In this document: positions 32,428 through 44,156 of the stretch, in pieces | Layout: each line of letters begins with the position of its first letter | Numbering within the stretch: position 1 is the first letter of the stretch | Source of the DNA: Lucinisca nassula | Taxonomy: Eukaryota > Mollusca > Bivalvia > Lucinida > Lucinidae | Assembly (NCBI GenBank): GCA_963580285.1 | Contig: OY757020.1 | Coordinates: 103,543,497 to 103,607,496 of the forward strand | Length of the DNA: 64,000 bases | Reading direction: 5' to 3' | Notes under the pieces: generated by a model | The model's input: only the letters and a program-made list of their open reading frames with translations | Told to the model about the DNA's origin: nothing | The model's database searches: none | Position numbers and translations under genes: made by a program

Positions 32428-32749
32428 TGTTCAGTAATGACAGGGATGTTACAAAATATCCAAGCTTTTGCACGACGACGACGACGCCAGAACCCGTCGT
32501 TTTCTTCGAAAACAGCCGAGCTAATAATCAGATAGCAAAAATGTTTTAAAACGCAATCATTCATAGATCTGCATACACCTGGACGATACGACAGAAAACC
32601 CCGACAGCCGAACGATGTGTGATAGAATGTGCTTGTCATATAAATAATTTGTCTTAGACTTATATTGAGATCAACCTACGCCATTATGACGATGTATTTT
32701 GTGGACATTTTATTATTCCGCCAGTATAAATGTGCGTACAATTAGACAA

Positions 32750-34720
32750 AGTGCCCCGTGGGGCACATATACCCCGGCCAGTGCCATCGCCTTTAATTGG
32801 AAATGACAATGTCTGTAGCGTTGGCACTTTCGATATACAGGCCACTGAGATGAGAATTACTACTGAATTTTAACAAGTATAGTATAATTTATATCATATC
32901 CAAAGATGAAACTGCGGGTCTTTAATGAATAATCAAAATTAATGTTTGTGGCAATATGGCACAATTTTACCTGGAAACAACAAACATAATATTGGCTACC
33001 ATAGAAAAGCAAAGCTTAATTAAATTAGCTGTAGAATACCATATAAACCAACACATTTTTTATTATTACTTGCATTTATCATGAGGAAATTTTATGTAAA
33101 TTTTAACAATTCTCGTCACTGTAAATTCTAAAATCACAATGGCCATTGTGTTATCTGACAAATCTGACAAGTCAATGAAGAATGAATGATAGGTCAAGAT
33201 CACTGGGTCCAGGTGTAAGGTGGTGCAACAAGTCATTCAGAAACATTAAGTAAGTATAAGGTTTCTAGTAACTAGTAACTATGGTTCCTAAATTTCAAAG
33301 GGTTATGGGGTAATCTGACAAAGTCACTGGAGCACGAAATACAGGTCAAGGTCACATGATCAAAAGGTATGCAGAGACGCCAAGGAGAAACAGTAAGTGA
33401 AATTTGAAGGTTCTAGCAACTTTAATTGCTAAGATCCAAAGGCTATGGTATAATCTAATAAAATCAATGAAGAGTGAAATAAAGGCCCAGGCCACTAGGT
33501 CAATGTGTGTGTTGGGGCAGCATGTCAAGAGGAAAACATTTGGTAAAATTTGAAAGTTCTAGCAACCACAGTTGCTGAGATCACAAGCCAAAAATAGATC
33601 ATTAAACCTGAAGGCATCTTGACAGTTCTATATCTGTGACCTCAACCTCGAGGTCATGTCAATGACACGGATGGCGGTAAATAAAATTAAGACCTATATC
33701 TACCATCATGCAAAATAAAAAAGAGACCCATAAAGGGTCTTTAAATTATAAGGTCTTATAAACTTTAACACAAAATCTTTGACCCAGTGACAAAGTTCTA
33801 TGGCTGCGATCTTGCCCTTAAGGTCATGGCTACAAACATGGATGGCAGTAATTAAAACTTTAGACCTATATCTACCACCATGCAAAAAAAAAAAGAAAGC
33901 CATCAAAGGGTCTACATGTTATAAGGTCTTATAAACTCACAAAAGGCAAAAACTTTATCCCTGTGACGAAGTTCTATGTCTGTGACCTTGACTTAATAGC
34001 GACGGCGGTAATCAAAACTTTAGACCTATATCTGCCATCATGCAAAATATTAAAGAAATCCATCAAAGGTTCTTTAAATTATAAGGTCTTATAAACTTAA
34101 ATAACGCAAAAACTTTGACCCTGTGACAAAGTTCTATGTCTATAACCTTGGCCTGAAGGTCATGTCTACTGACAGGGTCACGGCATTACGAAATAGCAAA
34201 CTAATAATGAACAGATGTAAAGACAAAAACTATATAACCTTTGAAATACTTTGTATGCCGGGAGTATAATGAAAAGGTTTTAACACAAATCTTTAGCGTA
34301 ATCAAAATTTCTGTCTTAATTATTGACTCGTAGCCCCACTTCGTATGTCGGGGGAAAATAATGAACAAATGGAAAGACAAAAACTATATAAACTTTGATA
34401 TACTTTATATGCCAGGAGTATAATGAAGAAGGTTTGACACAAAACTTTGACGTTATCATAATGCCCGTCTTCATTATTGACCCCTTGCCCCACCAGGGCT
34501 TTGACTCAGGAGCTTAGATATTCCGTATGACGGTGATGCTAAAGAGATATCCTATACAAAATATGAAGAGAATCTAACGTAGAAATGAGCAATCAAAAAT
34601 GTTTAACGCAAAACGTTTACGTAAAAGTTGATGAACGAACGGAAGAATGAACGAACTAACTAACGAACTAACGAACGGACGGAAAGACGAAAACTACATA
34701 CCCCCGACATACGGGGCTAT
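32750..34720 (+). repeat. Helitron-like tandem-array element
   Basis: The left edge has palindrome GTGCCCCGTGGGGCAC followed by CCCCGGCCAGTGCC. Three unrelated unit types follow: about 33150-33620 (TGAAATTTGAAGGTTCTAGC), about 33690-34160 (GACCTATATCTACCATCATG, GGTCTTATAAACTT) and about 34190-34490 (AAAGACAAAAACTATATAAC). The right edge is ACGAACGGAC repeats then CCCCGACATACGGGG. Limits are approximate. Confidence 0.6.
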
Positions 34721-35110
34721 ATTCAATGCCTGTAACCTTGTATTCATGACATAGTAGTTTGTGAAAACCGTATTATTCGACTAGACACATGAGTGTCAAA
34801 GTATAAATTTCCCAAAGGTGTGGTACGCGTTTAATCAAAGTAGCTGGTGCATCAAATGCATCGTCTTTAATACTGAAACATACAGACTCACTGAAATGGG
34901 TAAGCCTCACACAATAACCTATGATGATTAAATGGAGGTACTGGAAATATAAAGAATGCTCTTGAAATTCGTCGACATGACAAAACGTCGCCGAAAAGCT
35001 AATGTATATATGGCACTGATGATATCCTTGGACACTTCTCACATTGCAGCGCCTGGCTAACTGTAACGAACACTGGTTACAGCTAAATAGTTGGTCACGC
35101 AAAAAAATGA
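34721..35110. other. No feature recognised
   Basis: No repeat family or coding signal I can support. Confidence 0.45.
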
Positions 35111-35455
35111 CGTGGAGCCAAAGAAGCCAATGAAAGAAGGGTGTTTGGCACCAATGTAAAGCTAAGGAAGAAGAGTGTTTGCACCGATGTTAATCCAGTG
35201 AATGAATAGTGCTTGGCACTAATGTGAGATCAACGAAAGAAGATTTTTTACACCACAGTCACGTCAATGAAAGAAGAGTGTGTGACACCAATGTCAAGCC
35301 AATGAAAGAAGAATGTTTGGCACCAATGTAAAGCCAATGAAAGATGCGTGTTTGGCACCAATGTAGAGCCAATGAAATTAGTTTGAATGTAACCACTGTA
35401 AAGCCGATGGAAGTAGATTGTTTGGCGGCAATGTAAAGCCAATGAAACAAGACTG
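35111..35455. repeat. Minisatellite, about 35-36 bp unit
   Basis: Nine or so copies of a unit like AAGCCAATGAAAGAAGAATG + TTTGGCACCAATGT. Translation on the minus strand gives the recurring pattern FHWLYIGAK, an artefact of the near-multiple-of-three period. Confidence 0.9.
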
Positions 35456-35899
35456 ATCAGGAAATGCTGCTGGATCACTTACCTTAGCTACATGAACTTC
35501 CTGCTGCAGAACTGCTAAGTGTGACTGCACTAATTAAACGTTATCAATTCAAACCTTATTTATCGTTAAATGATTTTCATTCGGACTAACTGGCAAGTCT
35601 GATTTATTAAGACTTAAGCAGGCAATAAAATTCCTTTGCAAATCTTCTTCAAATATGAAAAGAGGACAACTCCTTCAAGAGTCGGTGGACAGAGCTCCTT
35701 TTCGGACAGCAAGTTAAACACGCTCTCTTGTTAAACGATAGTAAAGCATTTCAAGAGTACTAGCTGTTACTGAACATGGTTTCTGCTGGAGACAGATGTC
35801 TGGTGTAACGAGATGCTCATTACATTCATTGTCCGTGCACCGAATACTCTTGTAAATCCCATTTAAATACAGAATTGTGGGAGTTACAGCTCTCACTTA
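35456..35899. other. No feature recognised
   Basis: Intronic sequence without a family I can name. Confidence 0.45.
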
Positions 35900-36062
35900 A
35901 AACATAGATTGGAAGCACTCGTTCGATCCGCCTCAAGGAGGCGATTTTTAAGATCGCCAAAATTTTGTTTTGCAGCAAAAAATGAATTTAATTTATCACA
36001 AGTTTTTATCAATCATTTTGGAGTCATGAAAAAATACATAATGTCACAGTGGTGTTATTTAA
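35900..36062. mobile_element. P1 MITE, subfamily A, strongly decayed
   Basis: AACATAGATTGGAAGCACTC, GTTCGATCCGCCTCAAGGAG, TTTTGGAGTCATGAAAAAAT, ATGTCACAGTGGTGTTAT. Confidence 0.6.
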
Positions 36063-36246
36063 ATTTAAAAAAATGCAGGAAGCACGTTGTGCTCACAGGC
36101 ACATAAACTGGAAGCAGAGAAAGCCTTACACAAATATATTCCCAACACAAATGAACCAAGCTTTACAACTCCCACCCCTAACGTTGTCACAAGCACAGGA
36201 AGCAGAAACAACTAACAATTTTGCTCTCAGTCTTAGTACACTCAGA

Positions 36247-37659
36247 TTCAATGAAAACGCACCACTTTTAGAATTTTGATTTCTTTAGTTTTAGGTAAAA
36301 CTGACTGTTTTTTTTTCAACTGATAAATACGGTATTGTTAAGTTGTCACCGAAGCATGAGTTTGTTTGTTTGACACGAATACTGGGTAATTTTAATGATG
36401 TGCATGTGCTCGTGCAAAATGCAAAAAATTGCAAAATTTTCGTAATCACGATATATTTGGCACTTTCTTTACTGTCATTACAAGGTCCGAAATCTCTACG
36501 TTAAAAACCAGCAGAACATTTCATAAGAACAAGCCAATGGGACATCTAAGTAAAGTCGATCGTCATCGTGCCCTCGGTATGGTTGAAGGTGGGCTTTCAT
36601 ACCGCCAATTTGTAGAGCGTATGGGTTGTTCGCACACTACGATTGCTCGATTGGTTGAAAGGCACAATACTACGGGGTCTGTGGACGATAGACAACGCCC
36701 TGGAAGTGAACGTGTTACTATACGTCAGCAGGACGGGTACATTGTTTTTAGTCATTTACGCGACTGATTCAGGGCGTCTGTGGAAACTGCCCGGAGACAG
36801 TGGGAACCCATAACTTACGCGTAAGGGCGGCCTCTACAGGAACGCGGCATTTCTAGCCATAAGACGTATAGGGGGAACGTTTTGACGGCGGAACGTCGAA
36901 TCAGTCGCTTTAATTGGTGTCGACAGCTGTTAGTTGGACACAACAGCGTTGGCGCGGTGTACTGTTCACGGACGAGTCCCGTTTTTGTGGCGAAATGTTT
37001 GATAGGCGGCGTAAAGTATGGCGTCGCCGTGGGGAGCGATTTCAAGACTGTGGTAAACAGGTGTCACGTTTGGGTGGTGGTAGCTTAATTGTGTGGGGAG
37101 GGATCTCATTGCGCCACAAAACCCAACTCATCGTTGTTGATGGCAATTTGGTGGTACGTCGGTGCATCGATGAAAACTTAGCGCCTGAAGTGTTACCATT
37201 TTTTATGCAATAATGGTGACGTTACGCTTTTCCAACAGGACAATGCACGTGCTCATTCTGCGAGGTTTACCATGGACTTTTTCAAGATGGTGTGCAAGTT
37301 TTTCCTTGGACTGCGTTTTCGCCTGATTTAAACCCAATTGAGCACCTTTGGGACCAGCTCGCAAAACATGTATACACCCGACGTCATCCGCCAATCAATC
37401 GTCAGCAGCTTGCCATTGAGCTACTGGAAGAATGGGACAACATCACACAAGACAAGATAGAGCGTTTAATTCGAAGCATTAGGCGTCGATGCTAATGGTG
37501 AACATACCCGTTTTTTTATTTTTCGGGTGTGTGGACTTATTCGAGTCTCCGTATCGCTGCATCCAAGTATGTGACAATTCATTAAACATGATAAAATGCT
37601 GGAAATATTGTGAATCAGTTAAAATTTGAGTATATTACTGGTGGTGCGTTTTCATTGAA
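36247..37659 (+). mobile_element. Tc1/Tc3-type transposon
   Basis: Inverted ends TTCAATGAAAACGCACCAC (36247-36265) and its complement (37641-37659), 1.41 kb apart, enclose a broken transposase. The outer limits could extend a few bases. Different from the 30857 element in ends and protein. Confidence 0.85.
36534..37495 (+). pseudogene. Tc1/Tc3-type transposase, frameshifted
   Basis: The N-terminal part in one frame reads MGHLSKVDRHRALGMVEGGL and CSHTTIARLVERHNTTGSV, a helix-turn-helix pair. After breaks, another frame gives LFTDESRFCGEMFDRRRKVW (first Asp intact) and SLIVWGGISL. A third gives WTAFSPDLNPIEHLWDQL (third catalytic Glu) and ends at RRRC plus TAA-like stop near 37495. The second-Asp block near 37220-37260 (FQQDNARAH in the remaining frame) is present. 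At least three frameshifts separate the parts, so the gene is inactive. Confidence 0.88.
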
Positions 37660-38368
37660 ATATATTACCGACAACTTTGGTTACAGAATGAATATGGACA
37701 GGCCAATACTTACATGTAACAGATATACAGTATGGCACTGCATTTTGTCGAAAATCTCCTTGTTTAACCGCAGATTGAAAGCACTCGCACGCATAAAAAC
37801 AGTATTCAGCCTTTCGCGAAGTCTGAAATAACATTTATCTAATGCTGAATTCATAATCTCTTGCAAAAAATATTGGACTACGTGCTTAATCTGTTTTATA
37901 CACAAGGACAAAGGACAGCCGGCTCGATAACCTTTTTCCCCAAAAATAACCAATTCAAATATGTTATAAAAAAGCAAAGAATACACCACTGAACTTAGAA
38001 GTATGAAGTGAACAGATTTTTTGTTTGGCCAGACTAGTTAGTTTCGGTCAATTAATGCCTCTTCAGTGCCCCTCAAATATTTTCAAGATTCCACAGTGGA
38101 ATCGATTATCCCAAAAGACAAGAAAACATAAACTATACTATGATGAAAGACAGACGTTTTATGGCCGCCACACATTCCCTTAACACCAGCTGTGGTGACG
38201 TCAAACCCTGATTTAGGCTTATTATATGGTTTTACGGGCATTTAACGATAAGGCACCAGGAACGTTAGCGCACATGCCTATGATGGTCCACCTAGGGCAG
38301 CGACAATCAAGAGAATTCGGTGGTTAAACTCGACTGGCATCATTTCTATGAACGTTTGTCAGCAGCGT
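37660..38368. other. No feature recognised
   Basis: AT-rich intronic sequence. No conserved motif seen. Confidence 0.45.
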
Positions 38369-38455
38369 GTGAATTTCAGACATCTGCTAGTCCAGAGGGC
38401 TAGGTTCTGACTGAATTTCAGACATCTGCTAGTCCAGAGGGCTAGGTTCTGACTG
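38369..38455. repeat. Tandem duplication, about 42 bp x 2
   Basis: GAATTTCAGACATCTGCTAG + TCCAGAGGGCTAGGTTCTGACT occurs twice back to back. It overlaps the head of a decayed SINE. Confidence 0.85.
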
Positions 38456-38640
38456 GTGATAAGGTAGTCGTGGATTCGATTCTAATTAGGCCCACCAGTA
38501 TTTAAGGACTGATCATGGGATATTTTCAACGGTCCGCTTATTCAAGACAAATGTGTTCTGCTCGGCTTAGAAGGATTAATCCCGAATTAGTGTGAGTATA
38601 TGCACTGACCGGCTCGACATGACATAAAGTGCTGACAGTA
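38412..38640 (+). mobile_element. Possible decayed S3 SINE
   Basis: CTGACTGGTGATAAGGTAGT, GTGGATTCGATTCTAATTAG (B-box like), GCACTGACCGGCTCGACATG. Similar in order to S3 but heavily substituted. Confidence 0.4.
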
Positions 38641-38991
38641 CCGCAAAACTCAATTAAAAGCATATACATGCATTGGGTGCCGTTACCGTAATCACCAAAG
38701 TGGCTCGCCTGCTAGTTTCCTTACAAACGTACATATAGTTAGCAAATTGCCTGTTTGAGTTCGTGACATGCGAGTTGAGACATTTCTGCCAGCGGAAAAT
38801 GCCAATCTGCCAATGTCTTGATCAAGACAGGAGCATTATAATTGGCGTCTTTCATTGTATGTACTATGACGGAATATCTCTCATTATGGGATGTTTAACC
38901 GTTAACCTGATGAATTACTTTCTGGCTATTGACCAATCAAATGACTTGACGTGATGTATCCATTCAAATTCGAAAACTTAAAGGAAAACTG

Positions 38992-39053
38992 TGTAGATCT
39001 TGATCCTATGGCTTTTTTCAAAACGCATTCGATATAAGTCTACATTGTTTGCA
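38992..39053. repeat. P2 palindrome, decayed
   Basis: TGTGTAGATCTTGATCCTAT and GATATAAGTCTACATTGTTTGC flank a diverged centre. Confidence 0.5.
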
Positions 39054-39099
39054 ATGGTTGTGGTTTCCCTGTTTCAGCCTAATTTTGTAACAAGTACAG

Positions 39100-40830
39100 A
39101 CAATTGCTCAATAGAATAGATTACCACTTTAATTGATTTAATCACCTTGAAAACCTCAAAAGTGGAACATGATGTTCACAGTTGGAAGGGCGGGTCATTT
39201 CACCGCTGTTTTGAACCACTCAACATTAAAATGAAACACCCAACATTAAAATTTAATTTGAAACTTATACATCAACATGCCAAAGAGTACCATTACCACT
39301 TTAATTGATTAAATCTGGTTTACAAAACTCAAATGGTTAATAGTAAAGGTGCAAAAACGGTGTAAAAAGATCATTTCAAATCTTTGGCCAAAGCCCCCAA
39401 CACCTCTCCACATTCCACTTCCATTTGTCCCTTTTACAGAAACACGCTCAACAGCACACATTACCAATTTAACTGATTTAATCACACTGACACACTGAAA
39501 ACGTTAATTGAGTGACAGTGAATGTGGGGCATGGGTTGGTGAAAGGTTGTCATTTCAGTGCTGTGGGCAAATGACCCCCTCCCCTCAACATGTATAACAC
39601 ATATGAAAACATGAACAACCTTGACAAGCCTCATACGAGTGATAGTAAATGTGGGATATGGTGTTGAAGGGGAAGAGGAGATCTTGACTGGTCAAATGAC
39701 CATCACCAACCACAACATAGCAATTTCAGAAATAGGATATGTTCCATATGATAAATTACCACATTATCTAAATTACCTTGAAAACCACAAATGAGTGACA
39801 GTTAATGTGGAACATGGTGACGCTGTTGGGCTATTTCACTACTGTCGTCAAATGGCCCATCCCAAAAGCATTTAAGTTTCAATTGTAACTTGTAGCAAGA
39901 ATTACCACTCTAAAGTGATTAACTCACGTTGAAAAACATAAATGAGTGACAGTGAATGACTGAATGTGAAACTTTATGTCGGCGGAGGGGGTAATTTCAC
40001 CGCTACAGTCAAATGACCTCCCCCTACTCAAATGTAACATGTACAGAAACATTGCTCAATATGAGCCCCCCCCCCCCTCCTCCAATACTAAAATTTCATT
40101 TGTATCTTGTACAAAACATGCTCAAGAGTACAAATTTATTAATTGAATCAGCCTTACAATGCTCAAATGAATTTAAGTAAAAATGAGGATCAGATATGGG
40201 TGTGTGAGGGGGTGCGGGGGATAATTTTACAGTTGTGACCAAATACCACCCCCTCCCTCACACACACACACGTTGCGCTTTCATTTGTAACTTATACAGA
40301 AATATGCTCAATAACACAAATTACTCTTAAGTAATTGTCACAATGACAAATTAAAAACAGTGGTGGAAGTGGAACATTGTGTTTGTGGGGGTAAGCTTGT
40401 TCATTTCACCGCTGCGGTAAACTCTCCCCACCCCCAATCTCCACAATACTTTGAAATTTCTTTTTAACATGTGCAAACACATGCTCAAGAAGACAAATTA
40501 CCACTCACTTTAATTGATTTAATCACCTTTACAAACCTTAAAATGAATGGAAGTAAATGTTCAACACGGTCTGGGGAGGGGGTCATTGAATATGGTATTT
40601 GGGAGATGTGCGTTTGTGGTGACCCCCCAACCTCAGTTTCTTATCCATATGTTGCAATTATATTTTACACAGAAAAATAACCACTCTGGAATGATTTCAT
40701 CGCCTTGACGAACTTAAATGACATACAGTACATGTTGAACATAATGTTTGGAGATGGAGTGGGTTCATTTCACTGACTGCTGAGTTAAATGACCCAACCT
40801 CTACCCAGAAATATGCCTTTTAGAACAAAT
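39100..40830. repeat. Tandem array, nine units of about 150-220 bp
   Basis: Each unit has TACCACTTTAATTGATTTAATCAC, shown here in parts (TACCACTTTAATTGATTTAA), then GAGTGACAGTGAATGTGG, TCATTTCACCGCTG and a C-rich stretch (ACCCCCTCCC). Strong strand asymmetry. A C-run lies near 40068-40077. Confidence 0.8.
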
Positions 40831-40854
40831 GATCGTCTTAGATTGTATAATTAT

Positions 40855-41955
40855 TTAACTAGAATTGTGTCCATAGGACACTGATGCCCCCGCCCATAAA
40901 TAGTGTCTATTTTTATCTTTGGCCTTGAGTCTTGACCTTGGTGCTAACATTTCTGTGACGTAATTTTAAATTAATCTTTGACATTTGACCTGTGTGACCT
41001 AGACCTTGCAGTTAGGGACCTGAGTTTTGTGGTCAACACATCATCTCATGATGGTTGATGGTTAACATTTCTGCCGAGTAATTTCTAAATCCATCAAAGA
41101 ATAACAAAATCACGGACAACACGCGAAAAAAGCCAAAATCTTTGACCACTGTCCCCTTAATTGTGACCTTGATCTTGGAGCTACAAACCCCAGATTCGCA
41201 TGTGACACCTGTCTTATGGTGGTTAACATTTCTGCCAAGAATTTCCAAAACCTACAAATGTCCCAATTTTTGAGCTTTGACCTCTGAGTGTGATCGTGAC
41301 TTTGAAGATTTGCACAGGACACATTGTCTTAAGACGGTAAACATTTCTGTTACGTAATTTCAAAACACAACTAGATCACTGACCACGTCAAAAAGGGCCC
41401 CAATAAAGATGTCAAAGAGGGGTGGTACAAGTCTATACATATAAGTAAGTAATGCTATATTTTACCAAGGCCCAGAGAGCTATGTTTTTCCCAGAAAACA
41501 ATTTAATGAAGTTTCAAGCTACTATGTCCAGAAATTTTCAGTAAAGTTTTCCAAAAATAGGTCACAGTTCAAAAGTCAAAATCACAGGTCAAACATTGTT
41601 GTGTCAGTGGAAAGGTCTCAAAACAAGAAATACACATGTGAAATATGAAAGCCCTTACACACATGGTTATGAAATAACAAAAACAAATTTTAAAAGGGGA
41701 TATAATTCGTTGAAAATATGCAATATAGTTATGGCCCTTTGTCAGAATGTAGGTCTTGTAATGGTAAATATGTGTGTGAAGTTTCACGAAAGTAGAGCAA
41801 TACTTTTGAAGATTTTTGGTTAAGGCGTGACAAACACATGGACAAAAGCGATACAGTTACGGCCCTTTGTCAGAATGTAGGTCTTGTGATGGTAAGTATA
41901 TGTGCGAAGTTTCATGAGAGTATGCGAAACACTTTTGAAGTTATGACCGAGGTTA
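40855..41955 (+). repeat. Helitron-like tandem-array element, limits uncertain
   Basis: The left edge ACTAGAATTGTGTCCATAGG + ACACTGATGCCCCCG contains the palindrome GTGTCCATAGGACAC. Units carry GTTAACATTTCTGCCAAGAA and GTGACCTTGATCTTGGAG. From 41690 another unit type (ATGGCCCTTTGTCAGAATGT) occurs twice. Confidence 0.6.
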
Positions 41956-41989
41956 AGTTTTTAGCTCCTCCGAGCCAAAGCCTCCGTCG

Positions 41990-42256
41990 TCCACCATTTT
42001 CAAATGTCTTGGCGGTTCTTCTGTCGCGGTTTATTTTTGTTATGATTTGTCTTTGGGTGTTTGTGTCGCTTATATGATTTTATTTTGGATAGCCTATTGG
42101 CCATTTTGTGGGAAAGTAACTGTCCTTTTGGCTTTCCGCTATTGATGTTTCCATTAGGGTCTGTTGTTTCATGTTTGTATTTCTTTCCCTTTGGTGTCTC
42201 TGATGGGAGCTGTGGGTTAATTGTATCGATTCCTGATCATTGCCACCACTTCTACT
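41990..42256 (+). repeat. UR1 repeat, partial
   Basis: GGCGGTTCTTCTGTCGCGGT, CCATTTTGTGGGAAAGTAAC, TTTCCCTTTGGTGTCTCTGA, TAATTGTATCGATTCCTGAT. Same strand as 9300-9835. Confidence 0.75.
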
Positions 42257-42585
42257 TTTCTCTAAAACCACTGGGCCAATTTCAATTAAATTTCAAAAGC
42301 AGCCTGCTGGTAATGGGGAAAAGCATGTTTGCAAGAATAATCCAGGTCACATGATCAAGATGGCCGGCATGCCCAAATATGGTAAAAACTTTAAAAAATC
42401 ATCTCTAGAACAACTGGACCAATTGTCTTGAAACTTGGTTTGTAGCATCGGGTGACATTTCTAACTATGTTTTCTCTGAAACCACTGGGCCTATTTTATA
42501 TGCAGCATTAGGACAGTTAGGGAATGCAAATTTGTTGAAGTGGTCCAGATCACATGAAAAGATGACCACCATGCCCTAATAAGGA
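42257..42585. repeat. Two tandem units of about 215 bp
   Basis: CTCTAAAACCACTGGGCCAA and CTCTGAAACCACTGGGCCTA start the two units. CCAGGTCACATGATCAAGAT and CCAGATCACATGAAAAGATG are matching internal points. Confidence 0.65.
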
Positions 42586-42587
42586 AA

Positions 42588-42654
42588 CAAGAGGCCCATG
42601 GGACACTATGGTCACCAGAGCTCAGGGGGGGGGGGGGCACTGCCCACTGGCAGC
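42588..42654 (+). mobile_element. 5' end of a Helitron-like element (H4)
   Basis: CAAGAGGCCCATGGGACACT and ATGGTCACCAGAGCTCAGG resemble the H1-H3 starts, followed by a G-run. No matching 3' end was found nearby; UR1 begins immediately after. Confidence 0.5.
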
Positions 42655-43300
42655 CATGTATTTTAATAAAAATAGAAGTGGAGGACATGATCAGGAATTG
42701 ATACAATTATCCCACAGCTCCCATCAGAGACATCAAAGGGAAAGAAACAGAAACAGAAAACAACAGACCCCAAAGGAAACACCCAACAGCTGAAAGCCAA
42801 AAGGACAGTTACTTTCCCACAAAATGGCAAACAGGCTAACCAAAACAAAACAAGCGACCCAAACACCCAACGACAAACCACAACAAAAAGAAACCGCAAC
42901 AGAAGAACCGCCCCAGAACGGTCAGCGGAAACGAACCCGCGCGTGTGTGTGTGTGTGTGTGGGGGGGGGGGGTCGATTCTACGTGGCCACAATCCTCACC
43001 CTTACCTCCATCGCGATCAAGACAGACAACCTGCCCTACCCGCACGAAGGCCCCCAAACCCACCAGCGCGACATCTCCGTGAACACAAAAATCAAACAAC
43101 CTCTAAGATGAAACAACGGTGAGGACTCGACAGCAAGAAACCACTGAAATGCTGGAGCAAAAGAAAACCAACAGCCAAACTCCGATGGGCTCGACCAGAG
43201 ACAGAGAATCAGGTACCAACCAACATAAGAATTCACGCCCGAACCGCCATAGAATCTGAGGCCTGACCCAGTGGCGTGCAACCAAAGAGGGAAGCAAAGC
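42655..43300 (-). repeat. UR1 repeat, longest copy
   Basis: Reverse of 9300-9835: on the minus strand TTTGCTCCAGCATTTCAGTG, TGTGTTCACGGAGATGTCGC, CCATTTTGTGGGAAAGTAAC. A GT/G run at 42942-42972 interrupts it. The frames across it show no domain. Confidence 0.7.
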
Positions 43301-43539
43301 TGCCAACCTTGATTGGGCCAACTACAATTCATGCAGTCTGCCGCAATAAACCATGGAAGCCTATGAAAGGACCCAAAAAGCCTAGTGGCTTCAGAGGACT
43401 GATGTCGCTTGAATGTGCTGTTGCAAGAAAACAGAGCACAATTGACAACTGCCCATCTGTGACAACCAGTAATCCTAAAATTATATGGCAGATAGACCAT
43501 TGTTTACGGAATATTTCCATAAGAGTTTGACAAAATATC

Positions 43540-43740
43540 TTAATGGGTTCAACACTGCTAAAGGGTTTAGAATTGCTAAGTTAGGGGGGATATATTCACC
43601 TTCAGGGGAGGTAACGCCTACAAAAGTATTTTGCCTCCCATGTCAAAAGGGGTCAACTCTTAAAGGAAAGAATTTGCTTCAGAGGAGCAAATTCCTTCCT
43701 ATAAGAGTAGACCCCTTTTTCTGCGGGACAGGGCTTATAG
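43540..43740. repeat. Palindromic repeat behind a 147-residue open frame
   Basis: AAAGGGGTCAACTCTTAAAG with GAAAGAATTTGCTTC pairs with the near-complement GAGCAAATTCCTTCC + TATAAGAGTAGACCCCTTT (43649-43720). The overlapping frame 43485-43928 (GSTLKGKNLLQRSKF...VDPFF) is a translation of this palindrome and its flanks; I see no protein domain. Confidence 0.7.
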
Positions 43741-44156
43741 AAAAGCAAACAGGAAGTCCTGAAAGGTGTTTCCCTTTGAAAAATCGGGAAAAAATCTGCC
43801 AGGTGTTCCTATTCCCCTTCAGCAGAAGCTTTACCCCACGAGTTTCTTTAAGCGACTCTAATTCTTTGAATAAATTGAATTGGTACACTTCAATTGTTGA
43901 AAATTGGGGCTTTAGTCAAAATGATTGACAGGATGGTAAACATGGTAGATCAAAATGAGATCATGAATACACACCTTTATTTATTTACCTCCTTGAACCC
44001 CACTTCTTTATTGTAAAACTGGGGTTTATAAGGGTTAACCTCGTTTTTCTTAATTCTGCTCGAAAATATAGATTGTGGGTACTCATCAGAACCGCCTCGA
44101 TGAGGCGGTTCTAACAAGTACCAACTATCTATATTTATTGTGAGCAGAAATAAGAA

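Larger units (their letters stand above)
30685..32524 (+). mobile_element. Helitron-like element H3, split by a Tc1 transposon
   Basis: Begins CAAGAGCACCGCATGCTGGT with a GCACC/GGTGC palindrome, then CGCTCGGCTG. Ends with hairpin GTTTTCTTCGAAAAC, AGCCGAG and CTAA. GCTCGGCTG and CAGCCGAGC are perfect subterminal inverses. A Tc1-type element occupies 30857-32427; without it H3 is about 270 bp. Confidence 0.75.

Noticed and set aside
35248..35478. 76-residue frame with FHWLYIGAK repeats
   Set aside because: Produced by the 35-36 bp minisatellite at 35111-35455.
41955..41985. TTTTTAGCTCCTCCGAGCC as a reversed H-type 3' end
   Set aside because: CTAA-like end is present, but I see no hairpin seven bases away and no matching start, so it does not meet the H1-H3 pattern.
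43036..43500. 154-residue minus-strand open frame
   Set aside because: It overlaps the dispersed repeat UR1 (also at 9300, 41990, 60741), the frame is not kept in the other copies, and no motif is recognisable.
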